Source of the DNA: Gemmatimonadota bacterium
Lineage (GTDB): Bacteria > Gemmatimonadota > Gemmatimonadetes > Gemmatimonadales > GWC2-71-9
Direction: 5' to 3'
Assembly (NCBI GenBank): GCA_022566515.1
Contig: JADFIT010000014.1
Location: 1-38,105, forward strand
Length of the DNA stretch: 38,105 nucleotides
Shown here: piece by piece, positions 34,060 to 38,105 of the stretch
Layout of the letters: every line of letters begins with the position of its first letter
Position numbering within the stretch: the stretch's first letter is position 1
Translations under genes and position numbers: made by a program
The notes under the pieces: generated by a model
The model's input: the letters and a program-made list of their open reading frames with translations, nothing else
Told to the model about the DNA's origin: nothing
Database searches by the model: none

Positions 34060-34251
34060 CGACCGCAGATGGCACTGCTCTCCTCTCTCCCGCAGGGGAT
34101 TCCCGGCGGTGATGAGCTTCCTCTGCCTTAGTACATCGAGGCAGACGACCCGCCCGGGTACCAGTCCCCTGCGCTCTTCCTTAGCAACCCCGGCCTGGAA
34201 ACCGGCCCGCCCGCAGGTACCTTATCTCTGAAGAGGCTCCCGGCGGCGACC

Positions 34252-34632
34252 ATGGACGAGAAAAGACCATCCAAGCTGAGTTGGCCATCGGGCGTCTTCC
34301 GGCGGTACTTCGGGGACTCGGAGCCAGAGGATGCCAGCCGCCGCACGCTCGAGATCCGGGGCATGGTGCGTCACCAGAAGAAGAAACACCGCAAGGTGTT
34401 TTGGTGCAGCATCGGGGTCCTGACCGTGGCGGTTGCCGGCCTCGGCGCGACGCTCTTCGTCCAGGCAAAGCGCCTCGAGCAGCAGCGCGGGGCCGCGGCG
34501 GACTTGTTTTATGCGATGAAGGAGATGGAGCTGGAGGTGGGCCGATTGCAGCTCGCGGCGCCGGAACGGGAGGAGTCGCCACAGCATGTAGGTACCTGTA
34601 GTCGAACACCGCACACGGTCTGCATCATCTAG
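34252..34632 (+). pseudogene. Single-pass membrane protein, apparently 3'-truncated
   Basis: 126 aa. The first 48 residues are basic and soluble (KLSWPSGVFRRYFGDSE ... HQKKKHRK). A transmembrane helix spans 49-70 (VFWCSIGVLTVAVAGLGATL), then a coiled coil (KRLEQQRGAAADLFYAMKEM and ELEVGRLQLAAP). After about residue 105 the sequence changes to a short unrelated tail ending in a Cys/Thr-rich piece. A helix followed by LFYAMK-E-E-V-RL coiled coil is what one sees ahead of a larger periplasmic domain, for example in envelope proteins with a lytic-transglycosylase-like end, but that domain is absent here. Truncation is inferred. The frame stays open upstream to about 34133, without a better start. 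Confidence 0.5.
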
Positions 34633-34696
34633 CCCGCGCCCTGATAATGTGGCACTTGACATGCGTTTTGACTTGTAGACTGTCTCGGAATCTCTA

Positions 34697-35611
34697 ATGA
34701 TCGAATTCGTAGAGGTATCCAAGGATTTCAGGAATTTCCTCCCGCCGCGTACGACGCATGCGCTGGAAGGTCTTACCGTGACCATCGAGCGTGGTGAGGT
34801 CTTCGGCATTGCGGGACCCAACGGTGCCGGGAAGACGACGATGCTCGCACTTGCGTTGGGTTTCCTCGAGCCAACTCGAGGGACGGTTCGCATAGATGGC
34901 GAAAGGCCACGCCGGCATGTTGAGAAAGCCGGGGTGGCATACGTATCCGAGCTGGTCTCCATTCCCAACTGGTGGACGGTAACCGGAGCGCTCATGCGTT
35001 ACAGTGTACTCGCCGGCGTCGAACAGCGCGATCGGGCCCGTATGGTACGCGAAGCCATCGAACGGTTGGGCTTGGAGGAACATCGATCCAAACGCATCAA
35101 GCAGTTGTCCAAGGGGAATCTGCAACGCCTCGGTATAACCCAAGCCCTCTTGAGCGACAGCGACCTCGTCGTATTTGACGAGCCGACGCACGGTCTCGAT
35201 CCGCTCTGGACGCAGCGGTTTCGGGACATAGTAACCGATCTCAGGCGTGAGGACCGCGCCATCGTGATCGCCTCCCACAATCTCGACGAACTCGAGCGGC
35301 TGGCTGACAGGGTAGCTATCCTCGACCGTGGCTCACTGTCGCGCATAGCGGGTTCGCACCACGCGGTATCCGGCGAGATCCTGCGTTACCGGTTGGTGCT
35401 TGCCGGCGAGCACGAATCTGTCGCAGCAATGTTTCCCGGAGCGCAACGGATCGACAATGCCAGGCAGGTGGCGTACGATGTGAGCGGCGACATTGAGGAT
35501 CTCAATGCCCGGCTCGAGCGGTTTCTCGCCGAGGGTGGGAGGGTGCAAGCGTTCTTCCCGGCACAGAGCAGGCTGGAGGTGGCGTTCAGAGAGGCGGTGG
35601 GAGAGGAATGA
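34697..35611 (+). CDS. ABC transporter ATP-binding protein
   Basis: A 304-aa ATPase with Walker A GPNGAGKTT (40-48), signature LSKGNLQRLGITQ, Walker B DLVVFDEPTHGLDP and the switch histidine in IASHNLDELERLADRV. The C-terminal 90 residues are an extra domain as in the NosF/NatA/CcmA-like exporters of the ABC-2 group. It powers the permease encoded immediately downstream, with which it overlaps by four bases (ATGA). The substrate is unknown. ATG 34697 matches the family start; the ribosome-binding site is weak. Confidence 0.93.
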   Translation: MIEFVEVSKDFRNFLPPRTTHALEGLTVTIERGEVFGIAGPNGAGKTTMLALALGFLEPTRGTVRIDGERPRRHVEKAGVAYVSELVSIPNWWTVTGALMRYSVLAGVEQRDRARMVREAIERLGLEEHRSKRIKQLSKGNLQRLGITQALLSDSDLVVFDEPTHGLDPLWTQRFRDIVTDLRREDRAIVIASHNLDELERLADRVAILDRGSLSRIAGSHHAVSGEILRYRLVLAGEHESVAAMFPGAQRIDNARQVAYDVSGDIEDLNARLERFLAEGGRVQAFFPAQSRLEVAFREAVGEE

Positions 35612-36330
35612 CCGCGACGCTTCCGCAATACTTTCCGCGTCAGCTGAGGGATATGTTGCTCACCCGCGGCGCCGCCATGTTGGTGATTGCGGTGGTGTTC
35701 ACCCTACCGATCTTGATGGTGGCGCTGCGCATTTCGCAAAGCGGTGCAATCCCGCAAAGCGGTGCAGCGGCGCTGTTGGACGGCAGCCTGAGGGGCACGT
35801 CTCCGTTCCTAGTCATGGTCGCTACCTATGGTATTATCGGCGAGGACATACGGCGTGGCTACTTCCGTTTCCTGTTTGCCAAGCCCATCAGCCCAGTGTT
35901 GTACTACGCGCAAGCATTTCTGGCGGCACTAATAGCGTTCCTCGCCGCGCAGTTGATCGTTGTCGCCGTCTTCGCGCTCGTGGTGGAGCCCGCTTGGCCG
36001 GAAAGATGGTTGCTGGAGAGGACAGCCTTCTTCTTGTCGTTTGGTTCCGTCATCTTCGCCCTGTCGCGTGTCTTACCGATTGACTGGCTGATAGGGTGGC
36101 TGCTTTTCGGCGTCGGGTCGGAGGTTCGCGACTGGTACCCGGTCTCCGAGTCGTTGAGAGGTAAGATCTTCAACGTGATCTTTCCGCCGAGTCATCTGAT
36201 GGAATCCGGCCTCTTTCCGGTAGAGGGGATTGAATGGGGCCACGTCGCGTGGGTGGTCGGCTATGCGGCAATGTGCCTTGCGATAGGGCTGAGCTTGGTT
36301 CGCTTCATGCCGTTTGGCACCCAGCGCTGA
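35608..36330 (+). CDS. ABC-2 type transporter permease
   Basis: A 240-aa protein with six hydrophobic segments (about residues 20-45, 65-85, 100-130, 140-160, 170-182 and 212-232). GEDIRRGYFRFLFAKPISPV is the amphipathic coupling segment seen in ABC-2 permeases, where EDIRRGYFRFL-KPI contacts the ATPase. It pairs with the overlapping ATPase gene. An in-frame 18-bp repeat near its start duplicates the QSGA motif. There is no substrate clue from the neighbours. Confidence 0.85.
   Translation: MTATLPQYFPRQLRDMLLTRGAAMLVIAVVFTLPILMVALRISQSGAIPQSGAAALLDGSLRGTSPFLVMVATYGIIGEDIRRGYFRFLFAKPISPVLYYAQAFLAALIAFLAAQLIVVAVFALVVEPAWPERWLLERTAFFLSFGSVIFALSRVLPIDWLIGWLLFGVGSEVRDWYPVSESLRGKIFNVIFPPSHLMESGLFPVEGIEWGHVAWVVGYAAMCLAIGLSLVRFMPFGTQR
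35735..35766 (+). repeat. 18-bp-period direct repeat in the ABC permease gene
   Basis: CGCAAAGCGGTGCA occurs at 35735-35748 and again at 35753-35766, period 18. It encodes the paired QSGAIP/QSGAA in the first periplasmic loop. It keeps the frame. Confidence 0.88.
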
Positions 36331-36565
36331 AGTGCTGCCCCGGCGTCCGTGCGCATCCTCCGAGCCCTGGGCATACGTTCCCGGCGCACGATTCGGATAG
36401 CACTGTGGAGTGGGGAAGACCAGGGACTCCCGGGCTCCCGTGCGTGGGTGAGGAACCACGAAGATGACCACTGTGCATGCCTGAACCCTACTGCTATGTT
36501 TCTGCGGCGCTAAACCGATGGCCGGTGCCCTCGCATCGATCCCCCACCCCGTGAGGAGCAGGTAG
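36331..36565. other. Intergenic region ahead of the transketolase gene
   Basis: 235 bases without a supported gene. It must contain the transketolase promoter unless the gene is read from the ABC operon. No terminator for the ABC operon is clear. The last 15 bases hold the AGGAG ribosome-binding site used below. Confidence 0.4.
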
Positions 36566-38105
36566 GTGGCAGAGCCCATCACCATGACCAGCGTTTCGCT
36601 CGACGACCTTTGCATCAACACAATCCGTACCCTCTCCATGGACGCCGTCCAGGCGGCGAACTCCGGGCATCCGGGTGCGCCGATGGCTCTGGCGCCCCTG
36701 TGCTACGTCCTGTGGACGAGACACTTGCGGCACAATCCAGCCGACCCCGACTGGGCAGGGCGCGACCGTTTTGTCCTGTCGTGCGGCCACGCGTCGATGC
36801 TGCTGTACGGCCTGCTGCACTTGACCGGGTACGAGGTTTCCCTCGACGACATCAAGCGATTCAGGCAGCTCGGCAGCAACACGCCGGGACACCCGGAGTT
36901 CGGGAGGACGCCGGGCGTGGAGACCACCACGGGTCCCCTGGGGCAGGGGGTAGGGAACGCCGCCGGAATGGCTATGGCCTCTGCCCACCTGGCGGAGCTG
37001 TTCAACCGCCCCGGCCACGACGTCGCCGGCCACCGGACGTACTTCCTCGCGAGCGACGGCGACTTGATGGAGGGGATATCCCACGAGGTTGCGTCCCTCG
37101 CCGGGCATCTGCGGTTGGGGAACCTGATCGGGTTCTACGACGACAACCACATCACTATCGACGGCGAAACAAGCCTGACGTGCAGCGACGACGCCGTGGG
37201 CCGCTTCGAGTCGTACGGCTGGCACGTTCAGCGGTTGGAAGACGCCAACGACCTCGCAGCCATCGATAGGGCGATCGTCGCAGCAAAGGACGACCCCCGG
37301 CCGTCTCTGATCGTGGTGCGCACGCACATTGCCTACGGCAGTCCCAACAAGCAGGATACGGCAGCAGCCCACGGAGCCGCCCTCGGCGAAGAGGAGGTGG
37401 TGCTGACGAAGAAGAACCTCGACTGGCCCGAGACGGAGCCGTTCTTCGTGCCGGACGAGGCGGTTGCCGAATGGCGGAAGTGCCTGGAACGGGGTGCCGG
37501 GCTGCAAGCCGAGTGGGATGAGGGATTCGCGGCGTATGCCGGCGAGTATCCCCAGGAGGCTGCGGAGCTGCGCCGGCGGTTGGCAGGTAAGCTCCCCGAG
37601 GGCTGGGAGAGCGTGTTGCCCACATTTGAGGCCGGCACCCCGGGCAGCATGGCTACCCGCAAGGCGTCTGGAGCGGTTCTCAACGCGCTGGGGGCCGTTC
37701 TTCCGGAGTTGATCGGAGGATCGGCAGACCTCACCGGCTCAGTGATGACAAAGCTCGAGGACGGTGGCGACTTCGGCGCCGACAACTATGCCGGCCGGAA
37801 TCTGTATTTCGGCGTCCGGGAGCATGCGATGGCTGCGGTGTTGAGCGGCATGGCGCTGCATGGGGGTGTGCGGCCCTACGGCGGCACCTTCCTCATTTTC
37901 TCTGACTACATGCGACCGGCGATCCGGCTGGCGGCGATGATGGGTGTGTCGCCGATTTATCTGTTCAGTCACGACTCCATCGGGTTGGGGGAGGACGGTC
38001 CCACGCATCAACCGATCGGGACACTTGCGGCGCTGCGATCGATTCCCAACATGCGGGGCATTCGTCCTGCCGCTGCCAATCACGTGGTTGAAGCGTGGCG
38101 CGAGG
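36566..38105 (+). CDS. tkt: Transketolase, 3' end beyond the window
   Basis: 513 codons are present of about 660-690. Transketolase moves two-carbon units between sugar phosphates in the pentose phosphate and Calvin pathways, using thiamine diphosphate and Mg. Seen here: [38 protein letters not shown], the ThDP/Mg motif [20 protein letters not shown] with [24 protein letters not shown], and in the second domain the catalytic glutamate of [20 protein letters not shown] and [23 protein letters not shown] 36566 is chosen because AGGAG lies seven bases upstream; ATG 36584 is in frame. The C-terminal regulatory domain is cut off by the edge. Confidence 0.96.
   Translation, partial: MAEPITMTSVSLDDLCINTIRTLSMDAVQAANSGHPGAPMALAPLCYVLWTRHLRHNPADPDWAGRDRFVLSCGHASMLLYGLLHLTGYEVSLDDIKRFRQLGSNTPGHPEFGRTPGVETTTGPLGQGVGNAAGMAMASAHLAELFNRPGHDVAGHRTYFLASDGDLMEGISHEVASLAGHLRLGNLIGFYDDNHITIDGETSLTCSDDAVGRFESYGWHVQRLEDANDLAAIDRAIVAAKDDPRPSLIVVRTHIAYGSPNKQDTAAAHGAALGEEEVVLTKKNLDWPETEPFFVPDEAVAEWRKCLERGAGLQAEWDEGFAAYAGEYPQEAAELRRRLAGKLPEGWESVLPTFEAGTPGSMATRKASGAVLNALGAVLPELIGGSADLTGSVMTKLEDGGDFGADNYAGRNLYFGVREHAMAAVLSGMALHGGVRPYGGTFLIFSDYMRPAIRLAAMMGVSPIYLFSHDSIGLGEDGPTHQPIGTLAALRSIPNMRGIRPAAANHVVEAWRE

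Noticed and set aside
34653-34680. Promoter TTGACA ... TAGACT ahead of the ABC genes
   Set aside because: The spacing between the two boxes is about 14 bases, too short for a standard sigma-70 promoter, and no alternative pair fits better.
36494-37507. 337-codon minus-strand open frame
   Set aside because: It is the antisense shadow of the transketolase gene, whose plus-strand frame is unambiguous but has no stop inside the window.

Overview
This is a GC-rich bacterial chromosomal window that is almost all coding, in both orientations. The gene set is rich in secreted or envelope hydrolases: an S9 peptidase, a gluzincin + PD40-propeller + barrel protein, an M14 carboxypeptidase, a DUF885 lipoprotein, a DmpA/P1 peptidase and a kelch protein. 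It also carries a pntAA-pntAB-pntB operon, AcnA and short six-bladed-propeller remnants. This repertoire resembles heterotrophic Gemmatimonadota and relatives. That placement is an inference from gene content, and no rRNA or tRNA is present to confirm it.

Layout. 1-1712 is a scarred edge of a mobile element: the end of a serine recombinase gene, then truncated pieces of unrelated genes on both strands, including a partial copy of a small Cys-motif protein whose longer copy lies at 5608-5976. 1713-7217 holds a glutamyl-endopeptidase-like S9 enzyme, an M19 dipeptidase remnant, an SDR oxidoreductase, the Cys-motif gene with a strong hairpin and direct repeats behind it, and a leucine-dehydrogenase-type enzyme. 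7312-11467 (minus) holds a 1044-aa envelope protein and a small unknown gene with a clear Rho-independent terminator. 11874-15464 (plus) holds a P1 peptidase, a sodium:solute symporter and moaA. 15513-17691 holds a double zinc-ribbon protein, a radical SAM enzyme and a VTT/DedA-like membrane protein. 17891-20750 is the transhydrogenase operon, tail-to-tail with a kelch gene.

21880-22344 is the most notable locus. It encodes an OsmC-family protein whose redox-active cysteine codon is an in-frame TGA, followed at selenocysteine-insertion distance by a GC hairpin with a G-containing loop. It reads as a selenoprotein that standard gene calling would split in two. Next come ArfB (minus), a patatin lipase and a PLP-dependent decarboxylase (plus). 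A minus-strand block follows: M14 carboxypeptidase, DUF885 lipoprotein, secreted DinB-like protein, and aconitase. The 3' end of the aconitase gene is frameshifted by an 8-bp tandem repeat. The window closes with a truncated single-pass membrane protein, a two-gene ABC transporter and the first three quarters of a transketolase gene running off the edge.

The best candidates for follow-up are the OsmC selenoprotein, the repeat-driven aconitase frameshift, and the duplicated uncharacterised Cys-motif module at what look like element boundaries.
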